A DNA stretch of 8,231 nucleotides, taken from positions 1 to 8,231 of the forward strand of contig JAGLWX010000048.1 of assembly GCA_023133185.1 (NCBI GenBank). The letters are read 5' to 3'. Shown piece by piece: positions 1 through 5,185 of the stretch (position 1 is the first letter of the stretch; each line of letters starts with the position of its first letter). A program made the translations under genes and the position numbers. Origin of the DNA: Fidelibacterota bacterium. GTDB lineage: Bacteria > Fidelibacterota > UBA2242. The notes below the pieces were generated by a model. The model searched no databases. It had not been told where the DNA came from and worked only from the letters and a program-made list of their open reading frames with translations.

Positions 1-1089
1 GAGGAGCAAATTCCTGCTAAAAAAGAGGTTGCCAATCCAGAATTAAATTCAGATGAAGTTCTCACTGGTTTAAATTCTCATATTAAAAAAGGTGTTTCAA
101 ATCCCGAATTAAATTTAAATGAAGCTCTTAGTGATTTGACTTCTCAGATTGTTAATAGTATGACCGAAGGTGCGAAGAAGAAAGTTGCTGTAATAGAATT
201 CTCTGATCTTAGAGGTAATGTCTCAGAGTTTGGTAAATACCTTGCTGAAGAACTTATTACGAGATTATTTATTACAAGAAAGTTTGAAGTAATAGAAAGG
301 CGTTTATTGAATAAGGTTTTATCCGAGCAAAAGTTGTCATTGTCTGATCTTATTGATCCAGATTCGATAGTGGATTTGGGTAAAATTTTAGGTGTAGATG
401 CTATTGTTTCAGGAACAATTACTGATCTTGGTAAAAGTCTTAAAGTTAATGCTCGTATAATTTCCACTGAGACTGGATCAGTATTTGCGGTTGCAGCAAC
501 AGAAATTGCAAAGGATGAGACAGTAAGAAATTTAATAAGTCAGGTAAGTGTGGTTCAAAAGCCGAAGGGAAAATTAACTGAGAAAGCAGAAGAGAGACAT
601 GCAGAAAAGACAGTAGAGAAATTTCGTGAAGGACTCACAGCTGAATATTTTAATCTTCCTCTCTTCACAGATAATCCTGGTGCCCTTCCTTATGAACCTA
701 GTTTCAAAAGGATAGAGAATACAATAGATTTTGACTGGCGTGATGAAATTCCTGCCCCTAATATTTCTGCCGACTACTTTGGTGTAAGATGGACAGGTAT
801 GATATATATCCCTACCACAGGCACTTATATAATTCATGTCTGGCATGATGATGGGATTCGTTTATTTATTGACGATAAACTTATAATAGAGCGATGGCAT
901 AGCGGTCCTGCCGGATGGGGAACTGATGAGAAAAATTTATTCTTGAAAGGTGATAGATGGTGTTCTATCAAACTTGAGCTCTTCGAATATAATAATTTAG
1001 CTAGAGTAAAACTTTCCTGGCGTCCTCCGGGGGCAAATAAAATTGAGATAATTTCTTCATCTAATTTCAGGACTAAAGAATTGAAATAA
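1..1089 (+). CDS. FlgO/CsgG-like domain protein with C-terminal PA14 domain (5'-partial)
   Basis: The frame is open from base 1, so the gene starts before the window; a TTG at 136 is internal. 362 residues are visible. Residues about 12-55 hold two copies of a 22-residue repeat (NPELN..E.L..L). Residues about 60-180 look like the FlgO/CsgG alpha/beta domain found in envelope-associated proteins: a KKVAVIEF strand, an E-rich helix, FEVIERRLLNKVL, then LGVDAIVSGTITDLG and ARIISTETG. A charged linker (about 185-208) leads to a PA14 domain (about 210-360) with GLTAEYFN, the WTGMIYIP..GTYIIHVWHDDGIRLFIDD core and VKLSWRPPG near the end. PA14 domains are beta-sandwiches that often bind carbohydrate. 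Export is expected but the N-terminus is missing. A role in sensing or anchoring to a surface glycan is inference. The domain calls come from motif recognition only. Confidence 0.85.
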   Translation, partial: EEQIPAKKEVANPELNSDEVLTGLNSHIKKGVSNPELNLNEALSDLTSQIVNSMTEGAKKKVAVIEFSDLRGNVSEFGKYLAEELITRLFITRKFEVIERRLLNKVLSEQKLSLSDLIDPDSIVDLGKILGVDAIVSGTITDLGKSLKVNARIISTETGSVFAVAATEIAKDETVRNLISQVSVVQKPKGKLTEKAEERHAEKTVEKFREGLTAEYFNLPLFTDNPGALPYEPSFKRIENTIDFDWRDEIPAPNISADYFGVRWTGMIYIPTTGTYIIHVWHDDGIRLFIDDKLIIERWHSGPAGWGTDEKNLFLKGDRWCSIKLELFEYNNLARVKLSWRPPGANKIEIISSSNFRTKELK

Positions 1090-1182
1090 TTCATTCTTAT
1101 GGCATAAATTTCAATAGATGATATAAAAATTTAGATAAACAAGAGAAAATAGTAAAGTGTTTATAACAGCAGTTAAATAGAA

Positions 1183-1190
1183 AGGAGGTG
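1183..1190 (+). promoter_or_regulatory. Strong Shine-Dalgarno site for the small zinc-knuckle gene
   Basis: AGGAGGTG is close to a full anti-SD complement and lies 6 nt before the ATG at 1197. It fixes the start of the 50-codon gene and argues that this short reading frame is translated. It also shows that the organism uses SD-led initiation. Confidence 0.8.
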
Positions 1191-1196
1191 ATTAAG

Positions 1197-1349
1197 ATGG
1201 CAACTTTTCCAACTTGTAAAGGAGAGGGTATAATTACTTGTCCCCAATGTAGTGGATCTGGGAGTACTGGGATATGGAATCCCGTTAAATGCTTCCATTG
1301 TGGAGGCTCAGGCAAATGCCCGAATTGTAAAGGAACAGGAATGTTGTAA
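1197..1349 (+). CDS. Small DnaJ-type cysteine-rich (CxxCxGxG) protein
   Basis: This is a complete 50-residue protein from ATG to TAA. It holds three CxxCxGxG knuckles, CPQCSGSG (15-22), CFHCGGSG (32-39) and CPNCKGTG (41-48), plus a half motif TCKGEG (6-11). In DnaJ/Hsp40 the same motif, four times over, binds two zinc ions and helps hold unfolded substrates. Here there is no J domain and no substrate-binding domain, so this is a free-standing zinc-knuckle module. Its seven cysteines (7, 15, 18, 32, 35, 41, 43... with 41/44 spacing CPNC) would allow at least one full zinc site. The start is set by AGGAGGTG 6 nt upstream. It sits between the FlgO/PA14 gene and the HEAT lipoprotein gene on the same strand. 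Function is unknown; a chaperone-like or redox role is inference. A longer + frame overlapping it (1252-1446) lacks these motifs and is a shadow. Confidence 0.83.
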   Translation: MATFPTCKGEGIITCPQCSGSGSTGIWNPVKCFHCGGSGKCPNCKGTGML

Positions 1350-1442
1350 AAGATTCTATACTTTCAGAAAATGGGCTTTGGGGAGTGTGCCAGTGAACAT
1401 TTCCGGAAATAACTTAAGCTATATGGTTTTAAAGGAGAAGAT

Positions 1443-2573
1443 ATGAAGAGAATTACACAAATCCTAGTATTTAGTATAGCAGTATTTATACTGATTGCAT
1501 GCACTGTGTCTAACAGTGTAGCTCAAGAGCGAAAGATTGAAGAAAACGTAAAGGTATTAACAGAGGCTGGACTGATAAATGAAGCAATTATCGAGTATTA
1601 TAAACTAACCGAACTTAAAGGTAAAGAAGAAACTGAAATACTTAAGAGTATCTGTTTTGGATTGCTTAAATCGTACTTAAAAGATGAAGATATGGAAGTA
1701 AGTTGGAGTGCTGCTAAAGCATTAGACGAACTAGGCGATAAATCGGGTATTCAAATCCTGAAAGAAGCTCTTAAGGATGAAAATAGTCGTATCCGTAATA
1801 AAGCAGCCATTTATTTAGGCAAAATGGGAGATAAATCGGGTATTCCAATCCTGAAAAAAGACCTTAAGGATAAAGATGTGACTGTTCGTTGGAATTCAGC
1901 TTTTATGTTAGCCATGCTAGGCGATAAATCTGGCATTCCAATACTTAAACAATTTCTTAAGGATGAAGATGCGGGACGCCGGTACGCTGCCGTAGCTTTA
2001 GCAAAGTTTGGGGATAAATCATCAATATTAGTATTGAAACAAGACCTTGAGGATGAAGATTGGAATATCCGCCTAAGTACTGTTGAAGCCTTAAAAGAAT
2101 ATGGTGACAAATCGAGCATTCCACTCCTGAAACAAGCTCTTGAGGATAAAAATTGGGATGTACGAAAGATTGCTGCTGTAGCCTTAGGTGAATTGGGCGA
2201 TAAATCGAGTATTCCAATCCTGAAGCAAGCTCTTGAGGATAAAGATTATGATGTTTTTAAGAAGGCTGCTGAAGTCTTAGGTGAATTGGGTGACAAATCG
2301 AGCATTCCACTCCTTAATAAATCTAGTAGGGATAAAAATTGGGAAGTCCGCTGGAGTGCTATTAAGGCATTGGTAAAACTGGGCGAAAAATCAAGAGTTA
2401 CACGACTGAATCAAACCCTTAATAGTAGAATTGAGAATCATCGCGAGGATGCTGCTAAGGTCTTAGGCGAATTAGGCGACAAATCGAGCGTTCCATTTCT
2501 GAGGCGAGCCCTTAAGGATAGGAGTAAGAATGTACGTATTAATGCAGCTTTGTCTCTAGCTAAAATTTTGTAA
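1443..2573 (+). CDS. HEAT-like repeat lipoprotein
   Basis: This 376-residue protein starts with a signal peptide ending in a lipobox, LIAC (C20), so it is probably lipidated and membrane-anchored. After a helical segment (about 30-68) it consists of about ten HEAT-like repeats. Repeat starts are marked by DKS or EKS at residues 99, 130, 161, 191, 222, 253, 284, 315 and 346, giving a period of 31 with one 30-residue unit. Each unit has the form (D/E)KS.IP.LK..L.D.(W/D).VR..AA.AL..LG. This matches the PBS-lyase HEAT-like or HEAT_2 pattern, an alpha-solenoid scaffold that binds proteins. Catalytic residues are not expected. The start is supported by AAGGAG at 1432-1437, 5 nt upstream of ATG. It lies 93 nt after the zinc-knuckle gene and is likely co-transcribed with it. 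The partner is unknown. Confidence 0.88.
   Translation: MKRITQILVFSIAVFILIACTVSNSVAQERKIEENVKVLTEAGLINEAIIEYYKLTELKGKEETEILKSICFGLLKSYLKDEDMEVSWSAAKALDELGDKSGIQILKEALKDENSRIRNKAAIYLGKMGDKSGIPILKKDLKDKDVTVRWNSAFMLAMLGDKSGIPILKQFLKDEDAGRRYAAVALAKFGDKSSILVLKQDLEDEDWNIRLSTVEALKEYGDKSSIPLLKQALEDKNWDVRKIAAVALGELGDKSSIPILKQALEDKDYDVFKKAAEVLGELGDKSSIPLLNKSSRDKNWEVRWSAIKALVKLGEKSRVTRLNQTLNSRIENHREDAAKVLGELGDKSSVPFLRRALKDRSKNVRINAALSLAKIL
1737..2573 (+). repeat. About nine in-frame 93-bp tandem repeats encoding HEAT units
   Basis: The DNA repeats with a period of about 93 bp. A block like GGCGATAAATCG(A/G)G(T/C)ATTCCA recurs near 1735, 1828, 1921, 2197 and 2289, with diverged copies between. Several copies are nearly identical at silent positions, which points to recent internal duplication or gene conversion rather than only selection on the protein. 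Confidence 0.75.
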
Positions 2574-2608
2574 ATTTATCATAGTAATATTGAAATTAAA
2601 GTGCTGGT

Positions 2609-2776
2609 TTAATTTTCAAATTCCCTGGTAAACACCAACTTCCATGGTATTCCAGACCGTGTTGATTTAGACTGCCTATTATTATGCTCATAAAGTCTTC
2701 CCTCAATATCTTGAGTTTGTCCAATATAATAGCGGTCTTTAATTGAACTGTAGAGAATATAAACTTTGAAAGTCAT
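2609..2776 (-). pseudogene. Truncated GIY-YIG endonuclease (UPF0213/YhbQ-like) ORF behind tRNA-Pro
   Basis: The reverse strand encodes 55 residues from ATG (2776) to TAA. They match the N-terminal part of small GIY-YIG nucleases: VYILYSS (5-11), RYYIGQT (15-21), an IEGRLYEHN helix (24-32), then STRSGIPWKLVF (38-49). Family members are usually about 80-100 residues and continue into a helix carrying the conserved metal-binding Glu (...RSEA..RE..IK). That part is absent: the frame stops after REFEN and no continuation is visible in the following bases. It is therefore probably inactive, or a fragment. The ATG lies 3 nt beyond the tRNA discriminator base and no Shine-Dalgarno site precedes it at normal spacing. 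The stop lies 35 nt from the convergent HEAT lipoprotein gene. The family assignment is firm; whether it is expressed is unknown. Confidence 0.75.
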
Positions 2777-2779
2777 CTG

Positions 2780-2854
2780 TCGGGGTGAGAGGATTTGAAC
2801 CTCCGACCTCTTCGTCCCGAACGAAGCGCGCTAACCGGGCTGCGCTACACCCCG
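2780..2854 (-). tRNA. tRNA-Pro (anticodon CGG)
   Basis: The reverse strand folds into a full 75-nt cloverleaf. The acceptor CGGGGTG/CACCCCG is fully paired with discriminator A. The D arm is GCGC/GCGC, the anticodon stem CTTCG/CGAAG encloses loop TTCGGGA (anticodon CGG, reading CCG), and the T loop is TTCAAAT. CCA is not encoded. No terminator separates it from the GIY-YIG ORF, so the two are probably in one transcript. Confidence 0.95.
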
Positions 2855-2869
2855 TATGTGATTATTTGT

Positions 2870-2910
2870 AAAAAGCGTTCAAATTTAGGATATCACAGGA
2901 GTTTTTAAAA
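2870..2910 (-). promoter_or_regulatory. Candidate tRNA-Pro promoter with shared 18-nt element
   Basis: Read on the minus strand, TAAATTTGAACGCTTTTT (2887 to 2870) ends 15 nt before the tRNA. TAAATT can serve as the -10 element, or TAAATTTG as a Bacteroidota-type TAnnTTTG box. A weak -35 (TTTTAA, 2910-2905) lies 17 nt upstream. Nearly the same element precedes the other two tRNA genes in the window. Confidence 0.6.
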
Positions 2911-2918
2911 TAAAATTC

Positions 2919-3395
2919 TTATACCTGTTTGATAAATATATTCGCTAATCCTGAACCTGTTAAGCAGATTATTGTAACTAAAATACCGGCAATTAGCACT
3001 CCGATTATATTAGCAACAATAAATTTTTTAAAACTCAATCCTATTAAAAATGAGGCAAGCGCTCCCGTATAGACTCCCGAACCGGGTAATGGGATTCCAA
3101 TAAATACCGCTACAGCCCACTCACCGTATTTTTCGACACCTTCTGATATACGTTTTTGAGTACGTTCAATATATCTATTCCATAATGTTTCAACTGGTTT
3201 AAAAAAACACATAATTTTAATGATCCAATCCAGAAATATGAAAATCATAATTCCGATTATGAAATTTGCGATTACACAGACGATAAAAACCATTAACCAA
3301 TGGGAATCTGTTCCAAAAATACCGTAAGGAATCGAAGCGCGTAGTTCAAGAGTTGGTATAAAGGTAATTGCAATCATTTTGAGAATTTCATTCAT
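2919..3395 (-). CDS. Small multidrug-export-family (Sm_multidrug_ex, COG2426-like) membrane protein
   Basis: This is a 158-residue, very hydrophobic protein. The family hallmarks are visible: an N-terminal helix running into ELRASIPYGI (17-26) and the re-entrant-looking motif PLPGSGVYTGALAS (102-115). Membrane segments are at about 33-60, 93-120 and 124-155. A basic loop (about 66-90) separates the first long hydrophobic block from the motif. This family is annotated as putative small multidrug export proteins, but the transport activity is not well established, so the name should not be read as a proven function. The start is supported by GGAG (3404-3407, minus strand) 8 nt before the ATG. 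It follows the glycosyltransferase gene by 27 nt on the same strand, so the two are probably co-transcribed. Any link to lipid-linked sugar handling is inference from position only. Confidence 0.85.
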   Translation of the reverse strand: MNEILKMIAITFIPTLELRASIPYGIFGTDSHWLMVFIVCVIANFIIGIMIFIFLDWIIKIMCFFKPVETLWNRYIERTQKRISEGVEKYGEWAVAVFIGIPLPGSGVYTGALASFLIGLSFKKFIVANIIGVLIAGILVTIICLTGSGLANIFIKQV

Positions 3396-3422
3396 GTATC
3401 AAACTCCGATTTAGGATGGCTG

Positions 3423-4118
3423 TTAAATCCATAAATAACTTTTTAAAAATAGTCGAATAAACTTGATAGTATCAATTAGATTATTTATCGAACTCGCTGA
3501 TTTATCGTAGATTGTAGGGATTGGGATTTCACAGTATTTCAATCCTGATGACAACATTTTTATTAAAAACTCACTTTCAAATTGGAATCCTGATTCTTTT
3601 AAATTCTCGATGGGAACCTTAGAAATATTCACTAAGCGATATCCGCACTGACTATCATGTACTCTTAGACCAGTACGAAGAGAGATCATAAACGAGGTAA
3701 TACTATTTGATAAAATTCGATGGAAGGGCATTTTAGTTTTTAAAAACGATCGTTTCCCTAAAACAAGATCAACATCTTTTTGTTCCCTGATTAATATAAA
3801 TTCTTCAATCAAATGCGGATCATGTTGTAAATCAGCGTCTATGAAAATGGCATAATGAAATCCACTTGATTTTGCTTCTTTTATACCTGTTCTTATTGCT
3901 TCACCTTTTCCCCTGTTAAAATCATGTTTATATACACTAACTTGTTGAAACGTTTTAGCGTTATCGAAGGTGCAATCCGTTGAGCCGTCATCAACGACAA
4001 ATATTTTAAGAGATGGATTTAGTTTGTAAATAACTTTGATCAAATCGCTAATTGTATCAGCCGCATTATAGGCAGGAATGATGATACAGTACTTATGATA
4101 TATTTTATTCTCTAACAT
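3423..4118 (-). CDS. GT2 family glycosyltransferase (dolichol/polyprenol-phosphate sugar synthase type)
   Basis: This 231-residue enzyme has the GT-A fold signatures of the DPM/DPG-synthase-like branch of GT2: IIIPAYN (12-18), VVDDGSTD (41-48) for the nucleotide-sugar, NRGKGEAIRTG (68-78), the metal-binding DADLQHDP (94-101, with D94 and D96) and DSQCGYRL (155-162), followed by GFQFESEFL. The likely reaction is transfer of a sugar from a nucleotide-sugar to polyprenyl phosphate at the inner face of the cytoplasmic membrane. Donor and acceptor cannot be read from the sequence. The C-terminus stops after a short hydrophobic tail (about 213-231), without the two-helix membrane anchor of ArnC/GtrB-type enzymes, so it is closer to soluble DPM1-like forms. 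A GAGG lies 3 nt before the ATG, which is short spacing. It is the first gene of a probable two-gene unit. Confidence 0.9.
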   Translation of the reverse strand: MLENKIYHKYCIIIPAYNAADTISDLIKVIYKLNPSLKIFVVDDGSTDCTFDNAKTFQQVSVYKHDFNRGKGEAIRTGIKEAKSSGFHYAIFIDADLQHDPHLIEEFILIREQKDVDLVLGKRSFLKTKMPFHRILSNSITSFMISLRTGLRVHDSQCGYRLVNISKVPIENLKESGFQFESEFLIKMLSSGLKYCEIPIPTIYDKSASSINNLIDTIKFIRLFLKSYLWI

Positions 4119-4227
4119 TTGCCTCGAAAATTAGAAGTAATTTTGATTTATTTCAACTAATGTTTTATAAGATATTCTTTTACTGACAAAATTCTCTTAA
4201 AAAAGTATAAAATTGCGCCAAAAAATA

Positions 4228-4268
4228 TTGCATTAAGCGTAATTCTAATTTAAATTTCACCGCTTTTT
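4228..4268 (+). promoter_or_regulatory. Candidate tRNA-Gly promoter with shared 18-nt element
   Basis: TTGCAT (4228-4233) is followed after 17 nt by TAAATTTCACCGCTTTTT (4251-4268), which ends 6 nt before the tRNA. TAAATT fits a -10 element, and the CACCGC after it fits a GC-rich discriminator leading to the start site. It matches the elements before tRNA-Pro and tRNA-Arg at 16 of 18 invariant positions. Confidence 0.65.
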
Positions 4269-4274
4269 AAGAAC

Positions 4275-4347
4275 GCGAGAGTAGCTCAGCTGGTAGAGCT
4301 CCACGTTGCCAACGTGGTTGTCGCGGGTTCGAGCCCCGTCTCTCGCT
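4275..4347 (+). tRNA. tRNA-Gly (anticodon GCC)
   Basis: This is a 73-nt cloverleaf. The acceptor GCGAGAG/CTCTCGC is fully paired with discriminator T. The D stem is GCTC/GAGC, the anticodon stem CCACG/CGTGG encloses loop TTGCCAA (anticodon GCC), and the T arm is GCGGG-TTCGAGC-CCCGT. CCA is not encoded. A rho-independent terminator follows after 7 nt. Confidence 0.96.
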
Positions 4348-4354
4348 CAATTGT

Positions 4355-4385
4355 AAGTCCCTGATAATCAGAGACTTTTTATTTT
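4355..4385 (+). terminator. Rho-independent terminator of tRNA-Gly
   Basis: AAGTC-C-CTGA-TAA-TCAG-A-GACTT forms a nine-pair stem with one C/A mismatch and a 3-nt loop. It is followed by a T-rich tail (TTTATTTT). It starts just after the tRNA-Gly 3' end and fits termination of that single-gene transcript. Confidence 0.8.
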
Positions 4386-4414
4386 CACGACGGGAAATAT
4401 TGAATAGGTAGTTT

Positions 4415-4441
4415 TCCATATTGTCCATAATGTCCATAATG
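4415..4441. repeat. Three tandem 9-bp units TCCATA(A/T)TG
   Basis: The units are TCCATATTG, TCCATAATG and TCCATAATG, directly abutting, with one base difference in the first. The array lies in the tRNA-Gly/tRNA-Arg spacer, 30 nt past the terminator. Its role is unknown; it could be a slippage product or part of a binding site. Confidence 0.7.
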
Positions 4442-4454
4442 AGTGCAATTAGCA

Positions 4455-4509
4455 ATGACAATATAATGACATTTCATTTATGAATATTTCACTGTCATTT
4501 ATATGTCAT
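4455..4509. repeat. Inverted array of four ATGACA/TGTCAT boxes
   Basis: ATGACA occurs at 4455-4460 and 4466-4471, and its complement TGTCAT at 4493-4498 and 4504-4509. Within each pair the spacing is 11 bp, about one helical turn, and the two pairs face each other across 21 bp. The arms could also pair as a long imperfect hairpin with a small inner TTCA/TGAA stem, followed on the + strand by CATTTTTGG. It could be an operator, a recombination site or a backup terminator; the sequence does not decide between them. Confidence 0.6.
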
Positions 4510-4547
4510 TCATTTTTGGAGTAATTTAACAGCACAAAACAGAAGTG

Positions 4548-4621
4548 TACGCCCAGGAGGACTCGAACCCCCAACCTTCTGGTCCGTAGCCAGACGCTCT
4601 ATCCAATTGAGCCATGGGCGC
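4548..4621 (-). tRNA. tRNA-Arg (anticodon ACG)
   Basis: The reverse strand gives a 74-nt cloverleaf. The acceptor GCGCCCA/TGGGCGT closes with a G1-U72 wobble and has discriminator A. The D stem is GCTC/GAGC, the anticodon stem TCTGG/CCAGA encloses loop CTACGGA (anticodon ACG, normally edited to ICG by TadA), and the T loop is TTCGAGT. CCA is not encoded. Confidence 0.96.
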
Positions 4622-4631
4622 ATTGCTTTCA

Positions 4632-4672
4632 AAAAAGCGGTCAAATTTACATTTATTTCATTTTTTTGACAA
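4632..4672 (-). promoter_or_regulatory. Candidate tRNA-Arg promoter with shared 18-nt element
   Basis: On the minus strand, TTGTCA (4672-4667) is followed after exactly 17 nt by TAAATTTGACCGCTTTTT (4649-4632), which ends 10 nt before the tRNA. This is the best of the three tRNA promoters: -35 matches 5 of 6, -10 is TAAATT, and GACCGC follows as a GC-rich discriminator. Confidence 0.7.
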
Positions 4673-4681
4673 TCAAAAAGA

Positions 4682-4710
4682 TTGGAAAATGGGATCATTT
4701 AGATTATTTT
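4682..4710 (+). promoter_or_regulatory. Weak candidate promoter for the Mth938-like operon
   Basis: TTGGAA (4682-4687), 17 nt, then TATTTT (4705-4710), in the gap between tRNA-Arg and the gene at 4800. The spacing is right but both boxes are imperfect, and a start here would leave a leader of about 80 nt. I see nothing else in 4650-4799. Confidence 0.25.
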
Positions 4711-4799
4711 TATACAAATGAGATTAAGATGAGCAAAGAGCTGTAATACGATTCAAAAAAGGGAAAAACTATAACTATCGTGTGGAAGATAAATAAATT

Positions 4800-5141
4800 A
4801 TGAAGATTAAAAATTACAAATTCGGATCAATGACGATAGGAGACATAACCTATCATAGTGATTTAATTATCTTTCCGAATAAGATTAAATCTAATTGGCG
4901 GCGTGAAGAGGGGCATAATTTACAAATGGAAGATCTTCAGGAAATACTGTCATTTAAACCTGAAGTCCTGGTTATCGGGACCGGTAAATTCAGGTTGATG
5001 AAAGTTGATAGTAGTCTGGTAAACAATCTTAATGAACAGGGGATCGAATTAATTATTGAAAAAACATCCAAAGCAGTTGAGAAGTATAACGCTATTCACG
5101 AAGAAGCATTCACAGTTGCAGCCTTTCATTTGACGTGTTAA
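4800..5141 (+). CDS. Mth938-like domain (DUF498) protein
   Basis: This is a complete 113-residue protein matching the small Mth938/DUF498 family over its whole length, which is the family's usual size. Recognisable segments are YKFGSMTIGDITYHSDLII (7-25), NWRREEGHNL (32-41), LQEILSFKPEVLVIGTG (46-62), GIELIIEKTSKAVEKYN (76-92) and the closing VAAFHLTC. Homologues include archaeal MTH938 and the eukaryotic AAMDC and NDUFAF3 proteins; NDUFAF3 assists complex I assembly. The biochemical role of the bacterial members is unclear, so none is claimed. The ATG has only a weak upstream GGAAG (4784-4788). It is the first gene of a likely three-gene + strand unit and ends 44 nt before the preferred start of the next gene. 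Confidence 0.9.
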   Translation: MKIKNYKFGSMTIGDITYHSDLIIFPNKIKSNWRREEGHNLQMEDLQEILSFKPEVLVIGTGKFRLMKVDSSLVNNLNEQGIELIIEKTSKAVEKYNAIHEEAFTVAAFHLTC

Positions 5142-5185
5142 TCAAAAAGGAAATATCTGATCAGTGTTTTCCAAAGACAGGCATA

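Larger units (their letters stand above)
4386..4547. other. Gene-free spacer between the convergent tRNA-Gly and tRNA-Arg genes
   Basis: I see no credible gene here. The stretch holds a triple 9-bp tandem repeat and an inverted array of ATGACA boxes, both listed separately. Reverse-strand frames that cross it read antisense to tRNA and are not real. Confidence 0.6.

Noticed and set aside
136..1089. Start of the FlgO/PA14 gene at the TTG at 136
   Set aside because: The frame is open upstream to base 1 with a coding repeat continuing across it, and there is no Shine-Dalgarno site, so the gene is partial rather than starting here.
1252..1446. A 64-codon + frame ending at the HEAT lipoprotein start
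   Set aside because: It overlaps the zinc-knuckle gene in another frame, has no ribosome binding site and shows no family motif, whereas the 1197 frame has both.
1811..2217. Reverse-strand frames of 86-102 codons inside the HEAT gene
   Set aside because: They repeat with the same 93-bp period as the HEAT units and are shadows of the tandem repeats.
1737..2573. The 93-bp periodic DNA as a CRISPR-like or satellite array
   Set aside because: The period is in frame, without spacer/repeat structure, and encodes a clear HEAT-like consensus.
4267..4461. A 64-codon reverse frame across tRNA-Gly
   Set aside because: Its C-terminal half is the antisense translation of the tRNA, a familiar spurious protein pattern, and the rest covers the terminator and spacer.
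4666..4671. Perfect TTGACA on the + strand as a -35 for the Mth938-like gene
   Set aside because: No -10-like hexamer lies 16-18 nt downstream. The hexamer is simply the complement side of the TTGTCAA used by the tRNA-Arg promoter.
4510..4698. A 62-codon reverse frame across tRNA-Arg
   Set aside because: It is the sense translation of the tRNA-Arg gene and its promoter, another familiar artefact; the cloverleaf explains the sequence fully.
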